Below are positions 1-8,433 of a stretch of DNA of 64,000 bases, in pieces; position 1 is the stretch's first letter, and the number at the start of each line of letters is the position of its first letter. The position numbers and the translations under genes are program-made. Under the pieces are notes generated by a model, which saw nothing but the letters and a program-made list of their open reading frames with translations, was not told where the DNA came from and did no database searches. Source of the stretch: Nocardia sp. NBC_00403 (GTDB taxonomy: Bacteria; Actinomycetota; Actinomycetes; Mycobacteriales; Mycobacteriaceae); the NCBI RefSeq assembly GCF_036046055.1, contig NZ_CP107939.1:744001-808000 (forward strand), in the 5' to 3' direction.

Positions 1-144
1 TACGCCACGCAGAGCCGCCGCGCCCGCGCGGCATTGCCGAACGCCGGGCACGTCACCCTGCACGGCAGCGGGCACATCCCGTTCTACGACGACCCGGCCG
101 CCTGCGCGAAGGTGCTGCGGGACACGATCGCCGGTTGCCCGTAG
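1..144 (+). CDS. Alpha/beta hydrolase, C-terminal end (partial)
   Basis: The window opens inside this gene; frame 1 is open for 47 codons to a TAG stop at 142-144. The visible tail contains GHIPFYDDP, which resembles the stretch around the catalytic histidine of alpha/beta-hydrolase-fold enzymes, where a GH followed by a short 'ENP/DDP' turn precedes the last helix. The 5' part, with nucleophile and acid, lies outside, so the substrate cannot be named. It is convergent with the TetR gene, whose stop lies 4 bases further on. Confidence 0.6.
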   Translation, partial: YATQSRRARAALPNAGHVTLHGSGHIPFYDDPAACAKVLRDTIAGCP

Positions 145-148
145 CGCC

Positions 149-793
149 CTATCGGTCCGACCGTGGTGTGGTGAGGGTGCTCGGCTCCGCCGTACCGAGC
201 AGGATGCGCACCGCATTTCGCCAGCGGTGCTGGATGATTCGGTTCCGATCGAGATCACCGGTCAGCAGCGCACGCAGCGCGAGCCCGGTCATGATCTCGA
301 TAGTGAATTCGGTGATCGTCGGCACCCGGGGATCGTCGGGGAACTCCGCGCGGAAGAGGTCGCGAATGCTGTTGTGCATCAGATCGAACAGGCGCTGCTC
401 CAGCGGCAGGAAGGCCGTGAGCAGTTCCGGATCGGTGCGGGCGCCGACCCACATTTCCAGCGCGGCCAGGAAGGTCGGTCCGCTGAGCATCCGCATGGTC
501 AGCTCGACCGCCGTCTCCAGCCGATCGGATTCGGCGGGTATCGCCTCGAATTCCCTTGTCAGCTGGAGGAATCGACGTTGGGCAACATGCTCGACAGCAC
601 CGGCGAGCAGATCCGCCCTGGTCGGAAAATAGTGCTGCAGCGTGCCGCGCGGGACACCGGCCCGCTTCTGCACTTCGAGTGTGGTCGTGCCCGCATAGCC
701 GACCGCGACCAGGCTCTCCACCGCCGCGTCCAGGAGACGGGTGCGCATGCGTGCCCTGCGCTGCGCCTGCGTCTCCCGGACGCGTTCGGTCAT
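149..793 (-). CDS. TetR-family transcriptional regulator
   Basis: Predicted 214-residue repressor. Residues about 18-60 form the TetR DNA-binding domain, with the recognition segment VPRGTLQHYF at 47-56 following a TTTLEVQKRAG helix. The rest is a helical ligand domain. The ATG at 793 is chosen because it lies 4 bases after the stop of the upstream enoyl-CoA hydratase gene, whereas the longer frame to 859 runs into that gene. It is the last gene of a thiolase / hydratase / regulator operon. Its natural target would be the 3114-3139 palindrome at the head of that operon, with an acyl-CoA or related thioester as plausible inducer (inference). Confidence 0.9.
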   Translation of the reverse strand: MTERVRETQAQRRARMRTRLLDAAVESLVAVGYAGTTTLEVQKRAGVPRGTLQHYFPTRADLLAGAVEHVAQRRFLQLTREFEAIPAESDRLETAVELTMRMLSGPTFLAALEMWVGARTDPELLTAFLPLEQRLFDLMHNSIRDLFRAEFPDDPRVPTITEFTIEIMTGLALRALLTGDLDRNRIIQHRWRNAVRILLGTAEPSTLTTPRSDR

Positions 794-797
794 GGTG

Positions 798-1562
798 TCA
801 GCGTCCCTGCCACTGCGGTTCGCGCTTCTGCGCGAAGGCCAGTGCACCCTCGGCAGCATCCTTGGAAAACAGTGCGGGCAAAGCGATTTCGCCCTGCTTG
901 GCGAAACCCTCCGCGAGGCTCCAGTCCGGCGACTCGTCGATGATCCGCTTGCTCGCGGTGACCGAGAGCGGTGCGGCCGCTACAATTTCCGCCGCCAACG
1001 CCAATGCACCCGCCAACGCGCCACCGGGTTCGGTGACCCGGTTGACCAGCCCGAGCTGGTAGAGCCGCTCGGCGCCGATCCGGCCGCCGGTCAACGCGAG
1101 CTCGGCGGCCATCGGCCGCGGCAGGCGCTGGGTCAGGCGCAGCACACCGCCACCCGCGGCGACAAGACCGCGCTTCACCTCCGGAATGCCGAACTGCGCG
1201 TCGCTCGCCGCGACAATCAGATCACCGGCGAGCGCCAACTCGAAACCACCGGCGAGCGCGAACCCCTCGACCGCCGAAATCATCGGTTTGACAGGTGGTT
1301 TCGCGGCGATGCCGAGCGGACCCCGGCGCTGCGTCATCGGCATCTCTCCCTTGGCAGCCGCAACGAGATCCATTCCGGCGCTGAATGTTGCGCCCGCACC
1401 GGTGAGTACGAGCACGCGAGCGGAATCGTCGGCCTCGAACTCGTCGACGGCGGCCTCGATGGCCTGTGCGGTGGCCAGGTTGATGGCGTTGCGGGCCTCG
1501 GGACGGTTGACGGTCAGCAGCGTGATGGCATCGCGCCGTTCGACAAGGATCAGGTCGGTCAT
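798..1562 (-). CDS. Enoyl-CoA hydratase/isomerase (crotonase) family protein
   Basis: A 254-residue soluble crotonase-fold enzyme. The two oxyanion-hole segments are FSAGMDL (about 60-66) and GFALAGGFEL (100-109). Both catalytic glutamates of classical enoyl-CoA hydratases appear present: E108 in GGFE and E128 in IPE, in the positions of Glu144 and Glu164 of the rat enzyme (family knowledge, aligned by eye). It probably hydrates a 2-enoyl-CoA. The start ATG overlaps the stop of the upstream thiolase gene by 4 bases, implying translational coupling, and the TetR gene follows 4 bases downstream. The acyl chain it uses cannot be read from sequence. Confidence 0.92.
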   Translation of the reverse strand: MTDLILVERRDAITLLTVNRPEARNAINLATAQAIEAAVDEFEADDSARVLVLTGAGATFSAGMDLVAAAKGEMPMTQRRGPLGIAAKPPVKPMISAVEGFALAGGFELALAGDLIVAASDAQFGIPEVKRGLVAAGGGVLRLTQRLPRPMAAELALTGGRIGAERLYQLGLVNRVTEPGGALAGALALAAEIVAAAPLSVTASKRIIDESPDWSLAEGFAKQGEIALPALFSKDAAEGALAFAQKREPQWQGR

Positions 1563-3091
1563 CGGGCGGTCCTCTCGGTGAGCAGGGTGAGCTGGTCTGC
1601 GGCTGTGATGTCGACGGCGACGCCGAGCGGATCGCCGTCGGTGAACGCCGCGATGGTCTCGGCATCGGACACCCGCAACAGTATGCGTGCACCCTCGGGG
1701 TTGAGCGCGCTGATCACCACGGCCTCCGGCTCGTCGGCACGGTCGGGCCCGCTGCCCTTGCGATAGGCAACGGTGTAGGACTCGACGACGGCGGGCCCGG
1801 TGTAGCCGGGCGCTGTATCACGCCGTGCGACAGGCACTTCTGCCTCGACGGCCCGAAACAGTCGCGCGGGCGGGCGCGCCGAGTACACGCCGACACCGTG
1901 TTTGGTGATGTACCAACCCAGAGCGGTCGCCAGACCGTAGGACCCGGAGTCCGCGCGCAGCAGGCCGACCAGTGTCGCGAGGGCATGGGTGGTGTAGTTG
2001 TTGCCCGGCCCGCCGCCGAAGGTGAGTCCGCCGGTGACCGAGAGCGGCCGGGCGGGATCGTCGATCGGCAGACCGAGCGCCTCGGCCGCGACCTGCACCG
2101 CAACCGGGAAGCAGGAGTACAGGTCGAGGTGCGCCACCTCGTCGATGGCGATGCCTGCGGCCGCCAATGCGGCCTGCCCGGCAGCGGCGATGGCCGGCGA
2201 GGCGGCCAGATCCGCCCGCTCCGAGACGAACCATTCATCGGTGGCCGTCGCGCCACCGTGCGGGAAGACCCAGCGGTCGTGCGGGACGCCCGCCGCGTCG
2301 GCAGCGGCGGCGCTGCACACGATCAGACCGGCGCCCTGATCCACGGACAGATTCGCGACGAGCAGCTTCGGATACGGGGCCGACACCAGCCGGTTGGCCG
2401 GACTCGGCGTCACCAACTCCGCGATCGAATGCTCGGTGGGCTGCCAGGCATACGGGTTTCGCGCCGCCACCCCGGACAGCCGCGACCACAGCCCGCCGAT
2501 CCGCTCCCGATGCTCCTGTTCGCTCAGGCCGAGCCGTCCGCGCAGGGCAGTTTCCATCAGTGCATAGAAATAGACCGGGCCCCACAGTCCGGCCGCGGTC
2601 TCCATTTCGGTGTTGGGTCCGCGCTCGGAGCCGATGACGTCCGTCGGTCGCGCACCTTCCGGCTGCTCGGGCCAGTCGAGCGTGCCGCCGCCGCGAGTCG
2701 CGACGTTCCAGGAGGCGACCGCCTCTGCTCCGGTGAGCAGCGCGACGTCGGAGGTCCCCTCGGCGATCGCCTGCGCGACGGCGTTGAGCAGCCGTAGCGG
2801 CGCGTCGCCACCGAACCGTGCGGATCGCACCGTCCGCTTCGGGGCAGCGCCGAGTTCCGCGGCGACGAGTGCGCCGAGGTCCGGATAGGGACGACTGACC
2901 GGTGCCGCCGTGGCGATCAGGTCGGCCGCTCGGAGCAGTCGGTCGCCCGTGCCGCTGTCGGATCCCGCTCGACGCAGGGATTCGGCGGCGAGTTCGACAG
3001 GTCCGGGCAGTCCCGGCTCGCCCGGCCGGTGCACGATCTGCCCGGCGCCGACGAGCACCGGCGTTCGGGGGTCCATTCCCGCTGGCAGCAT
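1559..3091 (-). CDS. Thiolase-family acetyl-CoA acetyltransferase-like protein
   Basis: A 510-residue thiolase-superfamily protein of the long actinobacterial type with an extra C-terminal domain, rather than the usual ~390-400 residues. It starts MDPRTPVLVGAGQ and has the SVTGGLTFGGGPGNNY segment typical of this subgroup; the C-terminal ~80 residues form an added small domain. The nucleophilic-cysteine motif of degradative thiolases is not obvious, so it may act on sterol or lipid thioesters like the SCP2-type group. ATG 3091 is supported by a GGAGGA Shine-Dalgarno with a 4-base gap. First gene of the operon with the hydratase and TetR; its promoter overlaps the 3114-3139 palindrome. Confidence 0.85.
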   Translation of the reverse strand: MLPAGMDPRTPVLVGAGQIVHRPGEPGLPGPVELAAESLRRAGSDSGTGDRLLRAADLIATAAPVSRPYPDLGALVAAELGAAPKRTVRSARFGGDAPLRLLNAVAQAIAEGTSDVALLTGAEAVASWNVATRGGGTLDWPEQPEGARPTDVIGSERGPNTEMETAAGLWGPVYFYALMETALRGRLGLSEQEHRERIGGLWSRLSGVAARNPYAWQPTEHSIAELVTPSPANRLVSAPYPKLLVANLSVDQGAGLIVCSAAAADAAGVPHDRWVFPHGGATATDEWFVSERADLAASPAIAAAGQAALAAAGIAIDEVAHLDLYSCFPVAVQVAAEALGLPIDDPARPLSVTGGLTFGGGPGNNYTTHALATLVGLLRADSGSYGLATALGWYITKHGVGVYSARPPARLFRAVEAEVPVARRDTAPGYTGPAVVESYTVAYRKGSGPDRADEPEAVVISALNPEGARILLRVSDAETIAAFTDGDPLGVAVDITAADQLTLLTERTAR

Positions 3092-3113
3092 GTGTTCCTC
3101 CGCATCACGCTCC

Positions 3114-3139
3114 AGTTACCGTCAACATTGACGGTAACT
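3114..3139. promoter_or_regulatory. Palindromic TetR-type operator between divergent thiolase and crotonase genes
   Basis: Two perfectly complementary 12-base arms, AGTTACCGTCAA (3114-3125) and TTGACGGTAACT (3128-3139), are separated by the dinucleotide CA. The site lies 23 bases upstream of the thiolase start and 80 bases upstream of the + strand crotonase. A TTGACG box inside the right arm is 17 bases from TAGAAC, a possible plus-strand promoter that the operator would occlude. Regulation by the operon's own TetR is inference. Confidence 0.8.
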
Positions 3140-3218
3140 ATAGTTCCGATTAGAACAGGTGGCACCCCGGGCAGGCAATGGCCGATGACACGAACTGACC
3201 CACGGGTAAGATTCGAGA

Positions 3219-3980
3219 ATGGGCACTGACATCGCACTGCGGTTCGAGGGCGATCGCGCCTACGTCACGCTGGACCGACCCGACAAGCACAACGGCCTCA
3301 CCATCGAGATGCTGCGCGGGCTGGCCGATGCCGCACACACCATCGCCGACCGCAAAGACCTCCGGGCGGTCATCCTGTCCGGCAACGGCCCGAGCTTCAG
3401 CAGCGGCCTCGATGTCGCCCAGGCCACCAACGACCCACTGGCCGTCGCGCGCAGCTTCGTCCCGCTACCCTGGCGCGGCACCAACACCTTCCAGGAAGCC
3501 TGCTGGGCGTGGCGTCGACTCCAGATCCCGGTGATCGCAGCGGTGCACGGTCGCTGCTACGGCGGCGGCCTGCAGCTCGCATTGGCCGCGGACGTCCGAT
3601 TCGCTACGCCGGACGCGGAATTCTCGGTGATGGAAGCCAAGCACGGCCTGGTGCCGGATATGACCGGCGCCGCGACGCTTTCGCGCCTGATCGGCATCGA
3701 CAAGGCGCTGCTGCTGACCATGACCGCCGACCTCGTCGACGCCGCCTACGCCGAGCGCATCGGCCTGATCACCGAGGTCACTGTGGACCCGGTTGCGACC
3801 GCGGAAGAACTCGCCGACCGCATCGCGACCCGCTCCCCGCACGCCGTCGCAGGAGCCAAGCGGCTGTTCGATCGGTCCTGGCAGGCTTCCGCACGCCGCA
3901 CCTTCGCGATCGAGCGGGCCATTCAGCTGCCGCTGATCGTGCGGAAGGCGACCTCCCGGGCCAACAAACCACTGAAGTAG
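3219..3980 (+). CDS. Enoyl-CoA hydratase/isomerase family protein with altered catalytic site
   Basis: A 253-residue crotonase-fold protein. Oxyanion-hole segments are FSSGLDVA (about 60-67) and GRCYGGGLQL (111-120). The first catalytic glutamate of hydratases is replaced by Q119 (GGLQ), while E139 (VMEAK) remains and D147 (PDM) is present. Loss of one acid with retention of Glu plus Asp resembles crotonase isomerases more than hydratases, so an isomerase or other CoA role is possible (family knowledge, aligned by eye). It is divergent from the thiolase operon and shares its 127-base promoter region with the palindrome, suggesting a common pathway. Confidence 0.88.
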   Translation: MGTDIALRFEGDRAYVTLDRPDKHNGLTIEMLRGLADAAHTIADRKDLRAVILSGNGPSFSSGLDVAQATNDPLAVARSFVPLPWRGTNTFQEACWAWRRLQIPVIAAVHGRCYGGGLQLALAADVRFATPDAEFSVMEAKHGLVPDMTGAATLSRLIGIDKALLLTMTADLVDAAYAERIGLITEVTVDPVATAEELADRIATRSPHAVAGAKRLFDRSWQASARRTFAIERAIQLPLIVRKATSRANKPLK

Positions 3981-4144
3981 TCGTCAACTTTCACCGATCA
4001 ATGATGCAACCCCACCAATTCCTCCGGATTGGCTGTTAGCATTTTCCAACGATTTGCCAGCCAGTCGAAATGTGCCTCGAAACACACGAAGAGGGGTCGG
4101 TGCATCGAGCACACTTCGGCGAGAAACCGGAGGGCTCAAAGACT

Positions 4145-5251
4145 TTGACCAAAACCGGATCCATCCTGCTGTCCGCGCTGGCGGGTGCCACGGCCTTGCT
4201 CCTCACAGCGACTACCCCAGCCTCGGCAAACCCAAACGCAATCAACCCGTTTCCCGTGCTCAACGGCTCAAATGGGCTACCCAACCTGACTGGACGGACC
4301 AGGGCCGTTTTCCAGGTAACGGGCATGGCCAGCCCGAACAACACCCAGAGCTACAACGTGCTCGGCACCGATCTCGGCATCATGTGGGACAACGGAAGCG
4401 GCGAAATGCTAACCGCGTTCGGCGACACCGCCGGACTCGGTTTCCCGAATTTGCTCGCCGGTAGCATGTGGGCGTGGCGAAGCAATATTCTCGTGCGCAG
4501 CCATACTCAGGATCCGGCCAACGGCATATTCTTCGACAGTGTCGTGCGCGATGTATTCGGGCAGGCGCGCGACCTTATCCCCAGCCCCAAGATTCCTTTC
4601 ATCGAGATAAGCCGCATCCCCACCGCGGGCATCGCGGTCAACGACGTCCAGTACATGAGCCTCATGTCGGTGCACAGCTGGGATGACGTCGGGCAGTGGA
4701 CCACGAACTACTCCGGCCTCGCCGCCTCCGGCGACAATGGCGAGACGTGGGCCGAGCTGCCGGAGACCCGCAGGCCCAATGAAGGGGCCAACGCCAACTT
4801 CCAGATGAACGCCTTCATGAAAGACGGCGGGTATGTCTACGAATACGGCACCCGCTCCGGGCGCAACCGTGCGGCGTTCGTCGCCCGCGTGCGGGCCAAC
4901 GACATCGCCAACCTCGCCGAATACGAGTACTGGGACGGCGAGCGCTGGAAGAAGGACGACGTCAACGCGGCCGCGCCGATCATGTTCGGCGTCGGCGAGC
5001 TGTCGGTCATGTACAACCAGTACCTCGGCCAGTACGTCGCGCTGACGACCGATCAGTTCAATTCCGTGGTGATGCGCCGCGCACCATCACCGTCTGGTCC
5101 GTGGAGTGATCCCGAGGTGTTGATCGACACCAGGGAACTGCCTTCCGCATACGCGCCGTCGATCTTCCCGTACCAGACCGGTCGTGACCTGTACTTCCTC
5201 ACGACGGTCCACAGCCAGTACAACGTGATCCTGATGCGCACCACGTTGTGA
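4145..5251 (+). CDS. Secreted DUF4185 domain protein (copy 1)
   Basis: Predicted exported protein of 368 residues. I prefer the TTG at 4145 over ATG 4070: it follows a GGAGG sequence at 4129 and gives a compact signal peptide (basic MTKTG, hydrophobic core, cleavage after ASA at 28). The mature part is a DUF4185 domain, a beta-propeller-like secreted fold, with VLGTDLGIMWDNGSGEM, LTAFGDTAGLG, a DNGETW Asp-box-like turn and a terminal FPYQTGRDLYFL block. Related folds include glycan-acting enzymes, but no activity can be assigned. A close paralogue lies at 10757-11845, with fadE5 and other genes between. A terminator hairpin follows at 5321-5348. Confidence 0.88.
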   Translation: MTKTGSILLSALAGATALLLTATTPASANPNAINPFPVLNGSNGLPNLTGRTRAVFQVTGMASPNNTQSYNVLGTDLGIMWDNGSGEMLTAFGDTAGLGFPNLLAGSMWAWRSNILVRSHTQDPANGIFFDSVVRDVFGQARDLIPSPKIPFIEISRIPTAGIAVNDVQYMSLMSVHSWDDVGQWTTNYSGLAASGDNGETWAELPETRRPNEGANANFQMNAFMKDGGYVYEYGTRSGRNRAAFVARVRANDIANLAEYEYWDGERWKKDDVNAAAPIMFGVGELSVMYNQYLGQYVALTTDQFNSVVMRRAPSPSGPWSDPEVLIDTRELPSAYAPSIFPYQTGRDLYFLTTVHSQYNVILMRTTL

Positions 5252-5320
5252 CCACGGCCCGCGCGTCGGCACGGGTAGTCCGATGGCTCCGCGTCTGGAT
5301 CGGACGCAGCGCTCGACATA

Positions 5321-5348
5321 AGCCGGGGTCCAGCAATGGATCCCGGCT
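5321..5348 (+). terminator. Hairpin terminator after DUF4185 copy 1
   Basis: Arms AGCCGGGGTCCA (5321-5332) and TGGATCCCGGCT (5337-5348) pair at 11 of 12 positions around a GCAA tetraloop, 70 bases after the DUF4185 stop. There is no long T tract, as is usual in high-GC actinobacteria. Confidence 0.6.
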
Positions 5349-5414
5349 TCGCTGTCACACCGCCCTCAGTGCGCGCCTTGACCTCGAGTGGACTTCACGT
5401 ATGAGGCTTGCGGC

Positions 5415-6671
5415 ATGACTACTACCGCTCCCGCATCCGATGCCAGCGCATCCACCGAGACTGCCGCGGTGCGTGACTGGTTGCGCGCCAATGCCCATCC
5501 GGTGACCGGTACCGACGCCGACTACCGTGGCACCGACCTCGAACCATTGACCGACCGGCTCGCTGCCGCGACAGTGGTCGGACTCGGCGAATCGACCCGC
5601 TTCTCCCGGCAGACCTTCGGCGTGCGCTCGCGCATCTTCCGCACGCTCGTCGAGCGGCACGGCTTTCGTGCACTGGCGATTCAGGACAGCGCACGTTCCG
5701 GTGAGCGCTGGGACGATTACGTCCGGACCGGGGCGGGCGATCCCGAATCCGTGCTCGCGGGTGCGTGGCGACCGTGGCGCAGCGCCGAGACCGCCGAGGC
5801 GCTGACCTGGATTCGGGCTTTCAATCAGGAACATCCGGATGATCAGGTTCGCATCTTCGGCGTCGAGCCGCCGCATGCCGAACCCGCCGATTACGACGTG
5901 GTGCTCGACTACATACGGCACGCGGCGCCGCAACGGCTCACCGCGCTCGAATCTCATCTCACTCCTATCAGGACCGCCCACCAGGTGGACGAACACGTCC
6001 AGCGTCACCAGGGCATTCACCCTGGTCGTCCCTTCGTCGACGAGGCACGCGACGCGCTCGCGTTGCTCGACGGACTACCCGAATCGACCGAGCGCTCGAC
6101 CGCACTCGCCCACGCGCGCCTCATCCTTTCTTTCCATTCGAATAGCGTTGCGGGACAAGGCGGTTTCGACCGCAACGAGCAGCCGTCGGCCGACCGCGTC
6201 ATCGAATGGCACCGTGCGACCGGCGCCAGGATCGCCTACTGGGACGGCATCGCCCACACCTGCGCGCTCGCCCTCGGTGCCCAACCCGAGCAGAGCACAT
6301 TCCGCGGTGCGGGCAGCCACCTGCGCCGCCACTTCGGCACGGACTACGCGTCGGTGGCTATCGGCTTCCATCACGGCGACCTGGGCATGGCGATAGCCCC
6401 TGATCCCGCGCCCGATCTCATCGATGCAACGCTCGGCGCGGTGAACCTGCCCGCCTTCGCCGTCGACCTGCACGCGGCGGCCCCCGACGCGGTGCTCCGG
6501 TGGCGACTCGCACCGGCGAAGCTGCGCACCATCAGCGGGATCTACGACCCGACGCAGGACGCCGACGCGAACATGCTGGTCGGCTCGTTGATCGATGCGT
6601 TCGACCTGCTGATCCACATTCGGGAAACCACGCCGCTGCGCTGGCTGCCGGAGTTCGCACCGTCGAAATGA
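5415..6671 (+). CDS. Erythromycin-esterase-fold family protein, altered active-site motif
   Basis: A 418-residue protein (from ATG 5415, preceded by GAGG; a GTG at 5388 is the alternative) with the overall pattern of the erythromycin esterase / succinoglycan-biosynthesis protein family: VVGLGEST near 54-61, FRTLVERHGFRALAIQ after it, then a C-terminal half containing RIAYWDGIAHTCALALG and VAIGFHHGD. In characterised esterases the first block reads GE-x-TH and the histidine is catalytic; here R62 follows EST. The usual W-A-H-N block is also changed, to WDGIAHT. It may therefore be non-hydrolytic or use another residue, and macrolide resistance should not be assumed. No clear operon partner. 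Confidence 0.8.
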   Translation: MTTTAPASDASASTETAAVRDWLRANAHPVTGTDADYRGTDLEPLTDRLAAATVVGLGESTRFSRQTFGVRSRIFRTLVERHGFRALAIQDSARSGERWDDYVRTGAGDPESVLAGAWRPWRSAETAEALTWIRAFNQEHPDDQVRIFGVEPPHAEPADYDVVLDYIRHAAPQRLTALESHLTPIRTAHQVDEHVQRHQGIHPGRPFVDEARDALALLDGLPESTERSTALAHARLILSFHSNSVAGQGGFDRNEQPSADRVIEWHRATGARIAYWDGIAHTCALALGAQPEQSTFRGAGSHLRRHFGTDYASVAIGFHHGDLGMAIAPDPAPDLIDATLGAVNLPAFAVDLHAAAPDAVLRWRLAPAKLRTISGIYDPTQDADANMLVGSLIDAFDLLIHIRETTPLRWLPEFAPSK

Positions 6672-6729
6672 CCCGGCCCGTGTGCACAGCGCTGCGAGCC
6701 GGCCGCAGCCGGTCCATAGACTGACGGGT

Positions 6730-7437
6730 ATGGAGGCGGCCGATTGGGACGCGCGGTATGCGCAAGGTGAATTGGTCTGGGGCGCACCGCCGAACAGCAC
6801 GGTGGTCGAGCACGTCTATGGGCTGGAGCGACGCACCCCGCTGCAGCCCGACACCCCGGACGGCGGTGCACCGATGCTGCCGCGCGCCCTCGACCTCGCT
6901 TGCGGCGAGGGTCGAAACGCATTGTGGCTGGCCACGCACGGCTGGCAGGTGCACGCGGTCGACTACTCGCAGGTGGGGGTCGACAAAGGCCGCACCGTCG
7001 CGACCCGCTTGTCGCGCTCCGTGCGCAGCCGCATCACCTGGCAGTGCGCCGACGTCACCGACCTCGACGCGGCGGGTATCACCGGCCCGTACGAGCTGGT
7101 CCTGCTGGTCTTCCTGCACCTGCCCGCCGAGCAGCGCCGCACCCTGCTCCGTCGCTGTGCCGACCTGCTCGCCCCCGAAGGCACCCTGCTGATCCTCGGG
7201 CACGACACCACCAATCTCACCGACGGTTACGGCGGTCCTCAGGACCCGTCCATCCTCTTCACCCCCGAAGACATCGTCGCCGACCTCGGCCCGAAATCCG
7301 AACACCTCCAGGTCCGCATCGCCGACCGCGTCCTGCGCCCCACCGAAGAACGCGATGCCATCGATGCACTGGTCGTCGCGACCAGATCGGCAGCAGTACC
7401 CGACCGGCCGGCACTGGAATCCCAGACCGTCGAGTGA
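6730..7437 (+). CDS. Class I SAM-dependent methyltransferase
   Basis: A 235-residue Rossmann-fold methyltransferase. Motif I is LDLACGEGRN at about 54-63, followed by the acidic motif AVDYSQ near 77-82; the N-terminal WDARYAQGELVWGAPPN is typical of the TehB / thiopurine-methyltransferase-like group that act on small or metalloid substrates. LLVFLHLP supplies motif IV and APEGTLLILGH motif VI. ATG 6730 is used because the longer frame starts inside a low-quality leader. It lies 58 bases after the esterase-fold gene on the same strand, so co-transcription is possible. The methyl acceptor cannot be deduced. Confidence 0.88.
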   Translation: MEAADWDARYAQGELVWGAPPNSTVVEHVYGLERRTPLQPDTPDGGAPMLPRALDLACGEGRNALWLATHGWQVHAVDYSQVGVDKGRTVATRLSRSVRSRITWQCADVTDLDAAGITGPYELVLLVFLHLPAEQRRTLLRRCADLLAPEGTLLILGHDTTNLTDGYGGPQDPSILFTPEDIVADLGPKSEHLQVRIADRVLRPTEERDAIDALVVATRSAAVPDRPALESQTVE

Positions 7438-7526
7438 CCGACGATCCGCCTGCGCCGCGCTCAGCAGAGGCGGTTGCGCTCAGAAGTCCAACAGATAGTT
7501 CTGCTCAGAACCAGAAGCAGTGGTTA

Positions 7527-8138
7527 TCAGACTGCGCGTCCGGCCCATCGCCGCAGCGGCGGCGTCACGATGTCGGCGATCTCGGCGAATCCGCTGCGGA
7601 ACGAATGCGGTTGTCCAGCGATGGTTTCCACCAGCGTCGCGTCGGCGGCATCGGGCACGCCGAACGGGTCGCGCGCACCGTTGATCACCACTACCTCGAT
7701 GTCGCCGGTCGACCGCAGCTCCTCGACGCGGGTGTTCTCCGGCTTTCCCGGGGGATGCAGCGGAAAGGACAGTGCGATCACCCCGCTTGCCCCTGCGGCG
7801 GTCGCGGTGCGGCAGGCCACCCGGGCACCATTGCTGCGACCACCCTGGATCAGCGGGACCTTCGCGACCCGCTTACGCAGGTCCGCGACGATCTCGAGCC
7901 AGGCTTCGTCCTGCTTCACCGCCGAGCCCGGCGCGCGTCGTCCCGCGACCCGATAGGGCTGCACGACCCTGGCCACCGCGCCGCCGAGCTCGAGCGCACG
8001 ATCGCGCACCGTGAGCAGGTCTTTCGCGTCGACGCCACCTCCAGAGCCGTGCGTGAGCAGCAGCAGGAAGGCAGGGGTGCGCGGCTTGTCGAGCTCGATC
8101 TCGGCAGGCCCTGCGCTCGTCTCGATTCGCACACCCAA
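7527..8138 (-). CDS. Small alpha/beta hydrolase (KANL3/Tex30-like)
   Basis: A 203-residue single-domain alpha/beta hydrolase. LLLTHGSGGG (about 26-35) forms the oxyanion loop, G-R-S-N-G at 100-104 is the nucleophile elbow with S102, NGARDPFG carries the likely acid, and GQPHSF supplies H178, completing a Ser-Asp-His triad. This short architecture without a cap domain is that of the KANL3/Tex30 and dienelactone-hydrolase-like group. Substrate unknown. Transcribed toward the methyltransferase gene and away from the fadE5 promoter region. Confidence 0.85.
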   Translation of the reverse strand: MGVRIETSAGPAEIELDKPRTPAFLLLLTHGSGGGVDAKDLLTVRDRALELGGAVARVVQPYRVAGRRAPGSAVKQDEAWLEIVADLRKRVAKVPLIQGGRSNGARVACRTATAAGASGVIALSFPLHPPGKPENTRVEELRSTGDIEVVVINGARDPFGVPDAADATLVETIAGQPHSFRSGFAEIADIVTPPLRRWAGRAV

Positions 8139-8297
8139 CGGTAGCGCTCCAGCAATCAGGAAACATCGAGCGCAACAGGGCTTTCGTTCGGCAGTCGAGC
8201 CAGGTCGGCAACCCGCCTCTTACTCGAGCCGCGGTGGCGCGGCAACGCCTTCCGGTGTTTTCCGCGTCACATTGCCCGCTCGAGCCTTTGCCTCCCC

Positions 8298-8339
8298 ATT
8301 ACCGGCCGGTAATATGTTTCATAAGTTACCCGCGAGTAG
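8298..8339. promoter_or_regulatory. fadE5 upstream operator: perfect 16-bp palindrome plus a second half-conserved copy
   Basis: ATTACCGGCCGGTAAT at 8298-8313 is a perfect palindrome containing the core TTAC-CGGCCG-GTAA. A second, degenerate copy TTAC-CCGCGA-GTAG lies at 8326-8339, 27 bases further on. Both sit about 95-135 bases upstream of the fadE5 start. The same TTAC-N6-GTAA core recurs at 24563-24576 and 28967-28980, tying fadE5 to fadA2/fabG4 and a TetR gene. Confidence 0.75.
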
Positions 8340-8433
8340 CATGCGGAAACCCGGATGGCTACCCGGTGGCGACAACGGGCGGGAACGGCAAGCAACCGAC
8401 CGCACCAACTCAACGGAGAGTGAGTAGACAGAC

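Noticed and set aside
5415..6671. Macrolide resistance gene
   Set aside because: The catalytic His motif of erythromycin esterases is missing, so only the fold is supported.
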